DNA of 64,000 bases from Streptococcus parasanguinis (GCA_018365265.1 JAGZKI010000001.1:34595-98594), one strand, 5' to 3'; shown: positions 8,736 through 17,805, counted from the first letter of the stretch. Numbers and translations: made by a program. The notes: generated by a model from the sequence alone, not told the origin.

Positions 8736-9680
8736 TCAGAGTTTCAGTGCCAACATATTGACCGTCATCCCTGCTGCAGTTCCCATCAAGAAGATGGTAT
8801 CTCCTTCCTTCACATAGCCATGATCCAGTGCATAGGCTAGGCCGAAAGGAACGGCTACCGAAACCATATTTCCATAATCACTGACAATATTGAGGTACTT
8901 GTCTTTGCCAACGCCCAATTTGTCCATGACGAGTGGTAAGGCGCGACTTGCTTGGTGGGGAATAATATAGTCTACAGCATCTTTAGAAATGCCTGATTTC
9001 TCTTGGAATTCTTGGAACATTTCTGGAATAACACGGGCAGAAAGCAAAAGAATCTTCTTCCCTTTCATATCAAACATGAAATCAGTCTTGGTTGCTTCAG
9101 AGTACAATTTCGGATGATAAGCTGTCAAACCACCACGAATTTCAGTATCATGGGCTCCCTCAGACCAGGTACGTTGCATACTGGCAATGATTCCTTTATC
9201 TTCCTTTGTTGCTTCAAAAATAAAGGCTGCAGCTCCATCACTAAACAATTCAAAGCTTTCTTTTTGTTTGGGATTAAGCCCTAGGCTTCCTACTTCACTA
9301 GATACAATCAGAACCCGACGGTATTCACCACCTTCAATCAGATAAGAAACAGTGCTTAAAGCTGATACAAAACTGGTACAAGTGGTATTGATATCCATAG
9401 CAGGAATCGTCAGTCCCTTGGCCACGCGCTCATGGATCAGAGCTGCTGTACAAGGAATGGGCTGAACACCAACTGCACTAGCCGAAACCAGGCAGTCGAT
9501 GTCTGCCATTTCAAGACCCGCATGGTTTAAAGCAGCTTCGATCGCACGGGCTGCAAGATCAATCTGTGTTTCTTCTCCTTCTTTCACGCGGTAACGAGTC
9601 TGGTCTTTGAAAGTCACTGTATGAACTGGAAGCGCTGTTCCATAGCCTTTAATTTGCAAATGTCTTTTTACAGTAGTCAT
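8736..9680 (-). CDS. 3-oxoacyl-ACP synthase III-like condensing enzyme
   Basis: Thiolase-fold ketosynthase of the FabH/OleA class, 314 residues. The triad is complete: Cys101 (NTTCTSF), His242 (IIPHQAS) and Asn271 (DYGNMVS). GTAAGMT near the end is the usual glycine-rich tail. It is the last gene of an operon with an adenylate-forming enzyme, a hydrolase, a reductase and a glycosyltransferase and has no ACP, FabD or other fatty-acid genes near it, so it is probably not the housekeeping FabH. It may condense or transfer acyl chains, as OleA does, for a secondary lipid. AAAGGAG precedes the ATG. Confidence 0.88.
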   Translation of the reverse strand: MTTVKRHLQIKGYGTALPVHTVTFKDQTRYRVKEGEETQIDLAARAIEAALNHAGLEMADIDCLVSASAVGVQPIPCTAALIHERVAKGLTIPAMDINTTCTSFVSALSTVSYLIEGGEYRRVLIVSSEVGSLGLNPKQKESFELFSDGAAAFIFEATKEDKGIIASMQRTWSEGAHDTEIRGGLTAYHPKLYSEATKTDFMFDMKGKKILLLSARVIPEMFQEFQEKSGISKDAVDYIIPHQASRALPLVMDKLGVGKDKYLNIVSDYGNMVSVAVPFGLAYALDHGYVKEGDTIFLMGTAAGMTVNMLALKL

Positions 9681-9692
9681 AGGATTCTCCTT

Positions 9693-10958
9693 TTATTGAA
9701 GTCGTTGAACACGTTTTAATTTACGTGTTGGGTCCCATTGGTAATCGATAAATTGAATACTTGGGAGAATGAATTGTTTTTGCTGAGCTAAGAGTTCAAA
9801 TTGAGCAAAGATTGCTTGCTCCATAGACTCTGTCCGGTGACTCAAGGCAATGGTAATGGATCCATCTGCCAACTGAGTTACTTGATAGTCCTGAATATTT
9901 TCGACGAATAAAATGCACCGGCGAATAAAATCCGGATAGATCATCTGGCTGCTGCCATCTTCTTTTTTGAAATAGAAGATATCGTCCGATCGTCCTTCAA
10001 TCTTTGCGATTCGAGTAAAGACGGAACCACAAGGGCAAGGGGACTTTTCTTCCACCAAAATATCATTGAGGCGGTAGCGATAGATGGGTTGGCTCGTTCG
10101 TTTGAAATCCGTAATAATCGGATAAAAGCGGTTATCATCTAGATACTCTTTTTCGACATACAAAATATCTTCGTTGAGATGTAGATTGCCTTCTGAACAG
10201 GTACAAGCTAAAAACCCTTCTGTCGCTTGGTAGACCTGATCAACCTTGTCTAGTTGAAAAGCTTTGGCGATGGTCTGTGCATCTCGATCTTCTAGGATCT
10301 CTGCGACAGAGACAACCTTGACGGGTTGGATCGCAAGTTGCAGATTGCTGACATAGTTAGCTAACTCAATCAAGGTCGAAGCTGGTGCGACCACAATGGT
10401 TGGTTGATAGTCTTTGAGTCGCTCTAAATGCTCCTTGCTATCCTTGAAAATATCAAAATATTCCAAGCGAATAAGGCCTGAATTAATGGTTTGATAGAGT
10501 TCATTGTCCGCTCGTAAGAAAAAGGCAATGCGATGACCAAACAGTTTTCCTTTCGGTAGCATCTTGGCTAGAATCGCTGCAGCCCACATACTTCTTTCTT
10601 TTTCTGTGGTGACAAAAACTCCTCGGTGGCCGGAGGTTCCAGAAGACAAGCCTACTGCTACTTCTCCATTCATCTCAGTAAAATCTCGTGTTTGTTCTCC
10701 GCGAATCGCCATGTCTAAAGCCTGATCTCGATCCACCCCTAGGGTATTGAGTTCATTGAAATGTGTCATCATGAAGGTTTTATCCATGGTTCCAAAGGAT
10801 TCGGGAGAATGAGTCTGGAAATAGGGAGATTGAGAGGTGATAAAAGCATGGTAGCGTGCCAATTGCTTATCTTGGTATCGCTTCAAGGCCTCTTTTGAAC
10901 GGAATCGGTGGCACCATCTGGTTTCAATAAAGGTTTTCAGAAAGACTGTTTTTTTCAT
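9693..10958 (-). CDS. Adenylate-forming enzyme, F390 synthetase/PaaK-CapK-like
   Basis: AMP-forming ligase of 421 residues that would activate a carboxylic acid as an acyl-adenylate. The phosphate-binding loop GLSSGTSGHRG lies near residue 103, a YQATEG motif near 243, and YRYRLNDIL with the downstream RSDDIF matches the A8-region hinge of the PaaK/CapK clade. Cys pairs (CTC near 252, CPCG near 308) are typical of F390 synthetase-like proteins. The start overlaps the end of the hydrolase gene by 35 bases and AAAGGA precedes the ATG. The substrate is unknown; a fatty or beta-hydroxy acid made by its neighbours is the natural guess. Confidence 0.82.
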   Translation of the reverse strand: MKKTVFLKTFIETRWCHRFRSKEALKRYQDKQLARYHAFITSQSPYFQTHSPESFGTMDKTFMMTHFNELNTLGVDRDQALDMAIRGEQTRDFTEMNGEVAVGLSSGTSGHRGVFVTTEKERSMWAAAILAKMLPKGKLFGHRIAFFLRADNELYQTINSGLIRLEYFDIFKDSKEHLERLKDYQPTIVVAPASTLIELANYVSNLQLAIQPVKVVSVAEILEDRDAQTIAKAFQLDKVDQVYQATEGFLACTCSEGNLHLNEDILYVEKEYLDDNRFYPIITDFKRTSQPIYRYRLNDILVEEKSPCPCGSVFTRIAKIEGRSDDIFYFKKEDGSSQMIYPDFIRRCILFVENIQDYQVTQLADGSITIALSHRTESMEQAIFAQFELLAQQKQFILPSIQFIDYQWDPTRKLKRVQRLQ

Positions 10959-11751
10959 TTAAAATCCTTTCAATCCGTTCTTGCGGGTCGTGGCTGACCA
11001 CAACTTGAATGCCATCTTGCAAGAGTGTTTCCAGCAAATCAGCTCCTTTTAAATAAGCCTTCTTATCATCCTGAACCAAGGATGGAATGAGACGCATTTG
11101 CCGTGTGTAAGGCAAGAGCTCTACTCCCCAAGAAAGATCTGCTCCAATAAAGAGCTTGAGCTCATCCAGATAAAGACAGCCTTGCCCTCTCGCATGCCCA
11201 TCGATGGACGAAACAAGAATGCTCCCATCCCCAAAAAGATCCGCAGTCGGGCGATAGGGGAAAGCAGGATGCCTTTGATCTGCTTTGAGACAAGTCACCC
11301 GATCTTTGAAATCAGCTGGCAAAAACTCTTTAAAAATTAGATCTTTAAATTTTGGTTTTTGGTACACCTCATAGACTTCCTGAGTGACAAAGAAATGAGC
11401 ATTTGGAAAAAGTGCTGCTCCGCCAAGATGATCAGGGTGCAAATGCGAAAGAATCACATAGGAAATGGATGCTGGATCAATCTCCCGCTCTTGCAATAAA
11501 TAATCGATCTGGTCTTCTTTTTTCATCTGCATTGGGGTGGCTAGACGGTACCAGAAATACCGAGCTTTTTTCTTAATCTCGTAGTGATAGCCGGTATCGT
11601 ACAAAATATAGCCTTTTTCACGATGATGAATCAAAAAGACACCTGCAGGAAATTGCATTTTTTCATTTGGAATTCCTTTAAATAAGAGACCAGAATGACT
11701 GCTACAATAGCCTGCTGGAAAATAATCAATGCGCTTGATCATGTTGGACAT
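10924..11751 (-). CDS. MBL-fold metallo-hydrolase
   Basis: Metallo-beta-lactamase-fold hydrolase, 275 residues from the ATG at 11751 (an upstream TTG at 11772 is the alternative). The zinc motif SHLHPDHLGG is complete, with a later metal Asp in GADLSW and His in SHDP. Overall it resembles N-acyl homoserine lactonase/AttM-type enzymes, which open lactone or ester bonds. It overlaps the reductase gene upstream by 26 bases and the ligase downstream by 35. In this operon it could act as a thioesterase or lactone hydrolase on the lipid intermediate, which is inference. Confidence 0.85.
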   Translation of the reverse strand: MSNMIKRIDYFPAGYCSSHSGLLFKGIPNEKMQFPAGVFLIHHREKGYILYDTGYHYEIKKKARYFWYRLATPMQMKKEDQIDYLLQEREIDPASISYVILSHLHPDHLGGAALFPNAHFFVTQEVYEVYQKPKFKDLIFKEFLPADFKDRVTCLKADQRHPAFPYRPTADLFGDGSILVSSIDGHARGQGCLYLDELKLFIGADLSWGVELLPYTRQMRLIPSLVQDDKKAYLKGADLLETLLQDGIQVVVSHDPQERIERILNEKNSLSENLY

Positions 11752-12703
11752 AGTTGTCAATCCCTTCTTCAATGGTCATTTTTGGATAGTAGCCAAGATC
11801 AGTTTGGGCCTTTTGAATATCGAGGGTTTGGCTATATCGAAGGAGATAATAGGTATAGCGAGTCAATGGGGGTTCGGCTTTCAGTTGAAAGAATCGATAC
11901 ACCCCTTCAAGGCTATAGGCCACACCTGCTACAAGACCTGCTGGAAGTTTCCGATAGCGAATCGGCTCTCCCAATCCCTTTAGTGTGGTTTCAATCAAAT
12001 ACTTAAAGGTCTTTGGTTCTCCATTTGTAATATTATAAACTTGTCCGTGTGCTTCTTTTGCTTCCAGAGCCAAGCGAATGGCTAGGGCAACATTCTCCAC
12101 ACAGGTCATATCCATGAGCTGCTCTCCTCCTCGAATCAAAGGAATTCCAATTTTTCGACTAAGGCGTAAGACACGAGGCAAAATACTGGTATCCCCTACG
12201 CCGAATAATCCTCTTGGACGTAAGATGATACTTGGCACATCTGGATAGTCAGAAAAAAGTTTTTCAGACGCCAATTTGCTTTGGATGTAATTGTTGAGGT
12301 GATTTTCTTTTGGAGCATCGCTTTCCTTGATGTTAAATTGGTCTTTTCCAGCTGCGTAAATACTAGGAGAAGAGACGTAAACCAAGCGTTTTACTGCATA
12401 TTCACGGCACAATTCAAGGATATTTTGAGTGCCAACTACATTCGCCTGATAGAAGGCCTTCCAAGGTCCCCAGGCAGTGGATAAAGCTCCAGCGTGAACC
12501 ACAGCATCAACAGACTGAAAGGCTTGTCTTAATTCCTCAATAGAGCTCAAATCCCCTTTAATAAATTGAACGCGCTCACCTTCCAGAGCCTTCCCAATTT
12601 TTTCGTTTCGGCCAAAGGCTACAATGGTATAATCGTGAGCCAACAACTCATCGATCACATATTTTCCAAGGAAGCCAGTCGCACCTGTTACAAGAATTTT
12701 CAT
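11726..12703 (-). CDS. Extended SDR: NAD-dependent epimerase / 3-beta-HSD-like reductase
   Basis: Rossmann-fold oxidoreductase of 325 residues. The NAD(P) motif GATGFLGKYV starts at residue 7, GALSTAWGPW sits near 92, and the catalytic Tyr-Lys is YIQSK near 158-162 with the preceding Ser in VSSPSIY. The whole resembles 3-beta-hydroxysteroid dehydrogenase/OleD-like enzymes that reduce beta-keto acids or oxidise hydroxyls. The ATG overlaps the glycosyltransferase stop in ATGA, so the two are translationally coupled. Together with the ketosynthase and the adenylating enzyme, this suggests an ole-like chemistry. Confidence 0.87.
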   Translation of the reverse strand: MKILVTGATGFLGKYVIDELLAHDYTIVAFGRNEKIGKALEGERVQFIKGDLSSIEELRQAFQSVDAVVHAGALSTAWGPWKAFYQANVVGTQNILELCREYAVKRLVYVSSPSIYAAGKDQFNIKESDAPKENHLNNYIQSKLASEKLFSDYPDVPSIILRPRGLFGVGDTSILPRVLRLSRKIGIPLIRGGEQLMDMTCVENVALAIRLALEAKEAHGQVYNITNGEPKTFKYLIETTLKGLGEPIRYRKLPAGLVAGVAYSLEGVYRFFQLKAEPPLTRYTYYLLRYSQTLDIQKAQTDLGYYPKMTIEEGIDNYVQHDQAH

Positions 12704-13977
12704 AGTTTCCCATCCGTTCCACGTCTTAATAATCGTTGAATCTCAAACTCCAAGGTATCCAACGGCTTGTAGGTTTTTGAAAGTTTGTTTAATCTTTCTA
12801 ACCTTTCCCAAGATTCTTTATCTAATAGGGCATTGAAACCTGCTTGAATCTCTTCGGTGCGATTGCGATGTGCTTGAAAAGCAATTCCTGCTTCTACTCC
12901 TCGAATCGCATAGTCAAATTGGTCATAATCATGTGGCAAGATCAAGGCTGGTTTTTTAAATTCGATACACTGATAAAAGATTCCAGCTCCTCCATGGTGA
13001 ATGACATAGTCCATCTGCGGAATATATTCTTTGTAAGGCAGATAAGAGACGACCGTCACATTTGGCGCTACTTCTTCTTCAGAGAATTCCTTTGCCCCAT
13101 CTCCTAAGGTGACGAAAAAGTGGCATTCTGGATGGTCTTTGGCCAACTGCTGGGTTTGCTGGAGCAAGTTCTCTTTTGCCCAAGGCAACTGGGTTCCACA
13201 TGTCACGAGTACCTTCGTCTTGTCCTCGTAAGGACTGAGATCTAAAGGATAATCTTCAGCTTTTTCAAGAGAAGTTCCCAAAGGGCCAAGCCACACATAT
13301 TGATGAGGAAAGTGTGTCTTCAACTCTAGCTCCATCATCCCAATTCCAAAGATGGCATAAGGAGAGTAGATGGTCTCCACTCCATTTTGATTGTACAACT
13401 TGAAATTGTAACGTTTTAAGCGTTTGCGTAAGAGGAAAGCCCCACAGTATTTTCCAATGCGCGTGAGTTTACGGCATAGTGCTTGGATCTTCTCTTCCTT
13501 CTTCGTACGCGCGACTCCCATCCCTCCGAAGAAGCAAGGAGGACCATAAGGAGTTTCGATTGCAAATTGTGTTGCCATGGTGGTAATCCAAGGAATTTCT
13601 AACTCTTCTGCCACAAAGCCTGCTGATAGAGTGATAAAGTCAGCAATGACAATATCTGGACGGTTGACACGCCACTCCTCTAGCAATTGATCCGATACAT
13701 GATTAATCAAATCAAGACTCCTAGACAATTGCCGATAAGCTGAAAAGAGATTGTGTTTTTTATCGTTATTAGCCACACGTTCAAATACTTCTACTTTGTC
13801 CTCTAGAATCGGAACGACCGTGAAGCCGAGACTTTCTGTGACGGCTTTTTTCTGAGGACCCGTGAAAACTCGGATTTCCATAGTTGGATCATCTAATAAG
13901 GGTTTAACGAGATTTAAAGTTGGGTACAGATGCCCACTCAAGGGAACAGCTACCACATCGATTTTAATTTTTTTCAT
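12700..13977 (-). CDS. GT1 (MGT/UGT-type) glycosyltransferase
   Basis: Glycosyltransferase of 425 residues with the GT-B fold of macrolide and sterol glycosyltransferases. The N-terminal PLSGHLYPT motif (residues about 12-20) and the C-terminal donor-binding IHHGGAG near 345, followed by PHDYDQFDYA, mark family GT1, which uses a nucleotide sugar to glycosylate a small lipophilic acceptor. First gene of the operon that continues through the SDR, MBL hydrolase, ligase and ketosynthase. AGGCAGGAAAA lies before the ATG. No clear -35/-10 pair was found in the AT-rich 140 bases upstream. Confidence 0.88.
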   Translation of the reverse strand: MKKIKIDVVAVPLSGHLYPTLNLVKPLLDDPTMEIRVFTGPQKKAVTESLGFTVVPILEDKVEVFERVANNDKKHNLFSAYRQLSRSLDLINHVSDQLLEEWRVNRPDIVIADFITLSAGFVAEELEIPWITTMATQFAIETPYGPPCFFGGMGVARTKKEEKIQALCRKLTRIGKYCGAFLLRKRLKRYNFKLYNQNGVETIYSPYAIFGIGMMELELKTHFPHQYVWLGPLGTSLEKAEDYPLDLSPYEDKTKVLVTCGTQLPWAKENLLQQTQQLAKDHPECHFFVTLGDGAKEFSEEEVAPNVTVVSYLPYKEYIPQMDYVIHHGGAGIFYQCIEFKKPALILPHDYDQFDYAIRGVEAGIAFQAHRNRTEEIQAGFNALLDKESWERLERLNKLSKTYKPLDTLEFEIQRLLRRGTDGKL

Positions 13978-14118
13978 TTTTTCCTGCCTTATATCTTTTT
14001 TTAGATCTAAAACTAGCTTCTATCTATTAATTCGTAAAAAAAAATCAAAAATTGAAGAAAAAATAAAAATTTTCAATGTTGCCTTTACTATCACTATTTA
14101 GAAAGAATGATTTCAACC

Positions 14119-14175
14119 TAAAAAAAGCTCCCAAATGCCAAAGAGAGTGAGCCTCTCACACATTTGAAGAGTTTT
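14119..14175 (-). terminator. Terminator after the GntR regulator
   Basis: Imperfect stem CTCTTCAAATG / CATTTGGGAG with an inner GAGAG/CTCTC hairpin, then CTTTTTTT on the minus strand. The 219 bases between the two genes otherwise show only A/T-rich sequence. Confidence 0.55.
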
Positions 14176-14196
14176 CTATTTTTACGATTTGCGAGC

Positions 14197-14895
14197 TTAG
14201 TTATTTTCTAAATAAAATTCGAACCGCTCGCCGACATACTGACTTTTTACATACTCAAAAGCCGTCCCATCTTCAAAATAGGAAACCTGTGTCAGACCTA
14301 AAATAGCCTGCCCTTTTGAAATCTGTAAGTACTCCGCAATCTTATCCTTGGCCAATCGCGCATAGATGGTCTGGTGCGACTTTCCAATCTTATAGCCATG
14401 ACGCTCCAAGGTTTGGAAGAAATGGCTGGTAACCTCTTCACGATTGAAATTCTTAATAAATTTCTCTGGAATAGAGGCCACTTCATAAACAACAGGGATC
14501 CCATCGGCATACCGGACCCGCTCCATCCGAATGATGGTTTCTGTCTTATCAATGCCCAATTTATCCACTTCTTGGAGGCTAGGAATGGTTTTCCGGTAAG
14601 AAATCACTTGGCTAGAAGGTTCCTTGCCTTGCGATTTCATAATCTCTGTAAAACTGGTTGTGCCCCGCATTTTTTCTTGAACGCGCGTGCTGGTGATAAA
14701 GGTACCACTTCCTACTCGTCTTTCAAGCACTCCTTCTTCAACCAGAAGGGTAATGGCCTGACGAAGCGTCATCCGACTCACTTGAAATTTCTCAGCTAGA
14801 TCGCGTTCGCTGGGAAGACGCTCCCCGATTTTCCATATTTTTTGATCAATCTCAGACTTAATCTGATCATGAATTTGAATATAAGCTGGAATCAT
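14197..14895 (-). CDS. GntR-family regulator, HutC/YvoA (UTRA) subfamily
   Basis: DNA-binding repressor of 232 residues. The N-terminal winged helix (residues 1-70) contains RDLAEKFQVSRMTLRQAI and ERRVGSGTFI; the rest is a UTRA effector domain that usually senses a phosphorylated sugar or related metabolite. The location divergent from guaA is shared with other streptococci, where such a gene is NagR-like (GlcNAc/glucosamine control), but the effector is not readable from sequence. Promoter: CTTCAA/ATTGTA complements at 14952-14947 and 14929-14924 give TTGAAG-17-TACAAT on the minus strand. Confidence 0.88.
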   Translation of the reverse strand: MIPAYIQIHDQIKSEIDQKIWKIGERLPSERDLAEKFQVSRMTLRQAITLLVEEGVLERRVGSGTFITSTRVQEKMRGTTSFTEIMKSQGKEPSSQVISYRKTIPSLQEVDKLGIDKTETIIRMERVRYADGIPVVYEVASIPEKFIKNFNREEVTSHFFQTLERHGYKIGKSHQTIYARLAKDKIAEYLQISKGQAILGLTQVSYFEDGTAFEYVKSQYVGERFEFYLENN

Positions 14896-14923
14896 AACCT
14901 TGCTCTTTCTCTGTGTTATCTCT

Positions 14924-14989
14924 ATTGTAGCGTAAAATTCCTAATTCTTCAATCAGAGATTGGTAAAGACAAGGCTTTTGTGTTAGAAT
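14924..14989. promoter_or_regulatory. Back-to-back promoters of gntR and guaA
   Basis: Minus strand: TTGAAG (14952-14947), 17 bases, TACAAT (14929-14924). Plus strand: TTGGTA (14960-14965), 18 bases, extended -10 TGTTAGAAT (14981-14989). The two -35 boxes are only seven bases apart, so RNA polymerase at one may exclude the other. Confidence 0.65.
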
Positions 14990-15023
14990 AGAGGAAAGTA
15001 AATTTCTTTAAGAAGGGGATAAG

Positions 15024-16589
15024 ATGACAAACCTATCAACTGATTTGCATGATGTTGAAAAAATCATTGTGCTTGACTACGGTAGCCAATACAATCAGCT
15101 TATTTCACGGCGTATTCGTGAAATTGGTGTCTTCTCAGAGTTGAAGAGCCACAAGATTTCTGCTGATGAAGTTCGTGCAATCAATCCAGTCGGGATCGTT
15201 CTTTCAGGCGGACCAAACTCTGTATACGAGGAAGGTTCTTTTGATATCGATCCTGAAATTTTCGAACTCGGTATTCCAATCCTTGGAATCTGTTACGGGA
15301 TGCAATTATTGACCCATAAATTGGGCGGGAAGGTCGTTCCTGCAGGTGATGCTGGTAACCGTGAATATGGTCAATCTGAATTGACTTTGACAGAGTCTTC
15401 TGCTCTTTTTGCCGGTACACCAGACAAACAATTAGTCTTGATGAGCCATGGAGATGCTGTTACAGAAATTCCGGCTGACTTTATCCGCACTGGTACTTCT
15501 GCTGACTGTCCATTTGCATCGATTGAAAATCCAGACAAGAAAATCTACGGAATCCAATTCCACCCTGAGGTTCGTCACTCTGTTCACGGTTATGACATCT
15601 TGCGTAACTTTGCCTTGAACATCTGTGGGGCTAAAGGTGACTGGACCATGGACAACTTCATTGACATGCAGATCAAAAAAATCCGTGAAACCGTCGGAGA
15701 CAAACGTGTCCTTCTTGGTCTTTCAGGTGGTGTTGACTCTTCAGTTGTTGGGGTTCTTCTCCAAAAAGCCATCGGCGATCAATTGATCTGTATCTTTGTA
15801 GACCACGGTCTTCTTCGTAAAGGAGAAGCTGACCAAGTGATGGATATGCTTGGTGGTAAGTTTGGTTTGAACATTGTCAAAGCAGATGCTGCCAAACGAT
15901 TCTTGGATAAATTGGCTGGTGTATCTGACCCTGAACAAAAACGGAAAATTATCGGTAACGAGTTTGTGTATGTCTTTGATGATGAAGCAAGCAAACTCAA
16001 AGACGTGAAATTCTTGGCACAAGGAACTCTCTATACAGACGTTATCGAGTCAGGTACAGATACTGCTCAAACCATCAAGTCTCACCACAACGTTGGTGGT
16101 CTTCCAGAAGACATGCAGTTTGAACTCATCGAACCACTCAACACTCTTTACAAGGATGAGGTTCGTGCCCTTGGTACAGAGCTTGGTATGCCAGACCACA
16201 TCGTATGGCGCCAACCATTCCCAGGACCAGGACTTGCTATCCGTGTCATGGGTGAAATCACTGAAGAAAAACTTGAAACAGTCCGTGAATCAGATGCTAT
16301 CCTCCGTGAAGAAATCGCCAAAGCAGGTCTTGACCGCGACATCTGGCAATACTTTACTGTTAACACTGGCGTTCGTTCAGTAGGTGTTATGGGTGACGGC
16401 CGTACCTACGACTATACGATTGCCATTCGTGCTATCACTTCTATCGACGGAATGACAGCTGACTTTGCGAAGATTCCATGGGAAGTCCTCCAAAAAATCT
16501 CAGTCCGTATCGTAAACGAAGTTGACCATGTCAACCGCATCGTCTATGATATCACAAGTAAACCACCTGCAACTGTAGAGTGGGAATGA
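15024..16589 (+). CDS. guaA: GMP synthase (glutamine-hydrolysing)
   Basis: Converts XMP to GMP with ATP and glutamine, in the cytosol. The class I glutamine amidotransferase half has Cys90 (GICYGMQ), His180 and Glu182 (QFHPEV); the ATP-pyrophosphatase half has the PP-loop LSGGVDSSV at 233-241; the C-terminal dimerisation domain ends [11 protein letters not shown]. 521 residues is the full family length. AAGGGG precedes the ATG. The last bases of the gene (GAGTGGGAATGA) are the sequence used as an attachment site by guaA-specific genomic islands, and accessory sequence follows. Confidence 0.98.
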   Translation: MTNLSTDLHDVEKIIVLDYGSQYNQLISRRIREIGVFSELKSHKISADEVRAINPVGIVLSGGPNSVYEEGSFDIDPEIFELGIPILGICYGMQLLTHKLGGKVVPAGDAGNREYGQSELTLTESSALFAGTPDKQLVLMSHGDAVTEIPADFIRTGTSADCPFASIENPDKKIYGIQFHPEVRHSVHGYDILRNFALNICGAKGDWTMDNFIDMQIKKIRETVGDKRVLLGLSGGVDSSVVGVLLQKAIGDQLICIFVDHGLLRKGEADQVMDMLGGKFGLNIVKADAAKRFLDKLAGVSDPEQKRKIIGNEFVYVFDDEASKLKDVKFLAQGTLYTDVIESGTDTAQTIKSHHNVGGLPEDMQFELIEPLNTLYKDEVRALGTELGMPDHIVWRQPFPGPGLAIRVMGEITEEKLETVRESDAILREEIAKAGLDRDIWQYFTVNTGVRSVGVMGDGRTYDYTIAIRAITSIDGMTADFAKIPWEVLQKISVRIVNEVDHVNRIVYDITSKPPATVEWE

Positions 16590-16653
16590 TTTATAAACAT
16601 GATTTGAAGTGAAATGGTTGTTTTAACAGCACTTTAGGTTATTATAAAATGTT

Positions 16654-16728
16654 AAAAATCAATCAAAATTGATTGGTTCCCCACCAAAATCCCCACCAGA
16701 AAACTGATCTGATGGGGATTTTTATTTT
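16654..16728 (+). other. Palindrome, CCCCACC direct repeats and terminator downstream of guaA
   Basis: The 305-base gap 16590-16894 holds a CAATCA-AAAT-TGATTG palindrome, two CCCCACCA repeats (16679-16686 and 16691-16698), and a terminator hairpin CCCCACCAG / CTGATGGGG followed by ATTTTTATTTT (to 16728). CCCCACC repeats are common beside integrase attachment arms. A fragment GAGGCTGGGATATT (16777-16790) and the palindrome at 16821-16870 fill the rest. Confidence 0.5.
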
Positions 16729-16820
16729 AAGCACATTATAGTTTCTTCTACATAAGTAGACATCGTATCTCGTTTTGAGGCTGGGATATTAAACAATAAT
16801 GTAGTAAATTGTGTCATAGA

Positions 16821-16870
16821 AATAAATCCCTTATAGTAGTATTTCGTAATTCTACTATAAGGGATTTATT
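16821..16870. repeat. Perfect 19-base inverted repeat
   Basis: AATAAATCCCTTATAGTAG (16821-16839) and its exact complement (16852-16870) around a 12-base loop. It could terminate the LacZ-like gene on the minus strand, but a perfect 19-base stem is long for a terminator and may be a mobile-element scar. Confidence 0.7.
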
Positions 16871-16894
16871 CTTTTCGTTTTTACACAACTTCTC

Positions 16895-17707
16895 CTATAC
16901 TATCTTAACTTTTGTTATAGCTGTTTCTATTATTGTTCCATCATCAATTATTAACAATTCTACAAAAGAAATCGCTAAATAATTTATATCTAAATCATAT
17001 CTTTTTTCAATTTTATTAGTATAATCTATATTCTCTTTAAAAATAATATTTTTTTCTTTATCATATATATCAATACTAATTATAGCGCTATTAGAATATC
17101 CATTTAATAAGCAATCAATGATTAATGTCGTTTTATTTAAATTTTGACTATTTCCTAATACAGCGTTAAAATCATATACATGTAGTTTAGGAGTACTATA
17201 AATAATGCTCTCCGAAATTTTGTGTAAGATTGAATCTAACGTTGAATCTAGCATCACATTATTGTTTTGTTTTTCTTCTTCAATAGAGCATACCTTAATT
17301 ATAAGTTCATTTTCCTCCAAACGAAGCAAATTTGTAATTTCAAATTCTATAGACTGTTCAAGTCCCTTCGAAAATCCAACAAAGCGCCCATTCATCCAAA
17401 TATACACGGGAAGATTTAAGCTTTGCATTTTCAAGATAATATTTTTAGTAATTAATTTATCTTCAACTTTAAAATGATTAAACAAAGTTACCAATGTAGA
17501 TTCGTCATCACCATTTTTTTCATTGAAATCTGATTTCATGTAAGTCCAATTACTGTTTAAGTGCATCTTATCTATTTGAAAACAGTCTAGTTGTTTTATA
17601 TCTACATATTTATCAAAATAATAATGCTCAGAATGTTCAGGTAATTGATTGACTCCTGTTATAGCAGAATTTTTCAACCAGCTATATTCTACTTTAATAT
17701 TTTTCAT
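16895..17707 (-). CDS. LacZ-like N-terminal fragment without catalytic domain
   Basis: A 270-residue protein that aligns by eye with the N-terminal half of GH2 beta-galactosidases. The start GVNQLPEHSEHYYF corresponds to the 'NRLPAHSDH' opening of LacZ, VYIWMNGRFVGFSKG and EFEITNLL to the sugar-binding jelly roll (near residues 100-130), and the C-terminus (VELLIIDDGTIIETAITKV) to the Ig-like domain. The TIM-barrel with the catalytic glutamates is absent, so it cannot be a galactosidase on its own. The frame is intact. It is AT-rich and sits where aguC would be expected, but after the aguA terminator. AGAGG lies eight bases before the ATG. It is either a stable remnant or a free-standing sugar-binding protein. 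Confidence 0.7.
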   Translation of the reverse strand: MKNIKVEYSWLKNSAITGVNQLPEHSEHYYFDKYVDIKQLDCFQIDKMHLNSNWTYMKSDFNEKNGDDESTLVTLFNHFKVEDKLITKNIILKMQSLNLPVYIWMNGRFVGFSKGLEQSIEFEITNLLRLEENELIIKVCSIEEEKQNNNVMLDSTLDSILHKISESIIYSTPKLHVYDFNAVLGNSQNLNKTTLIIDCLLNGYSNSAIISIDIYDKEKNIIFKENIDYTNKIEKRYDLDINYLAISFVELLIIDDGTIIETAITKVKIV

Positions 17708-17775
17708 CTCTAATACCTCTTAGTAAAGTAATTTATCTTCATATTCCTACGTCTACTTAATGCGATATATTAGAA

Positions 17776-17805
17776 AAAACAGAGTCTGCTTTACCAGACT
17801 CTGCA
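17776..17805 (-). terminator. Terminator of the agu operon
   Basis: Perfect stem CAGAGTCTG / CAGACTCTG with a six-base loop, followed by TTTTTTCTA on the minus strand. Confidence 0.8.

Noticed and set aside
16752..17757. TAAGTAGAC inverted copies flanking the LacZ-like gene as element ends
   Set aside because: Only nine bases match, in AT-rich sequence, and no target duplication is visible.
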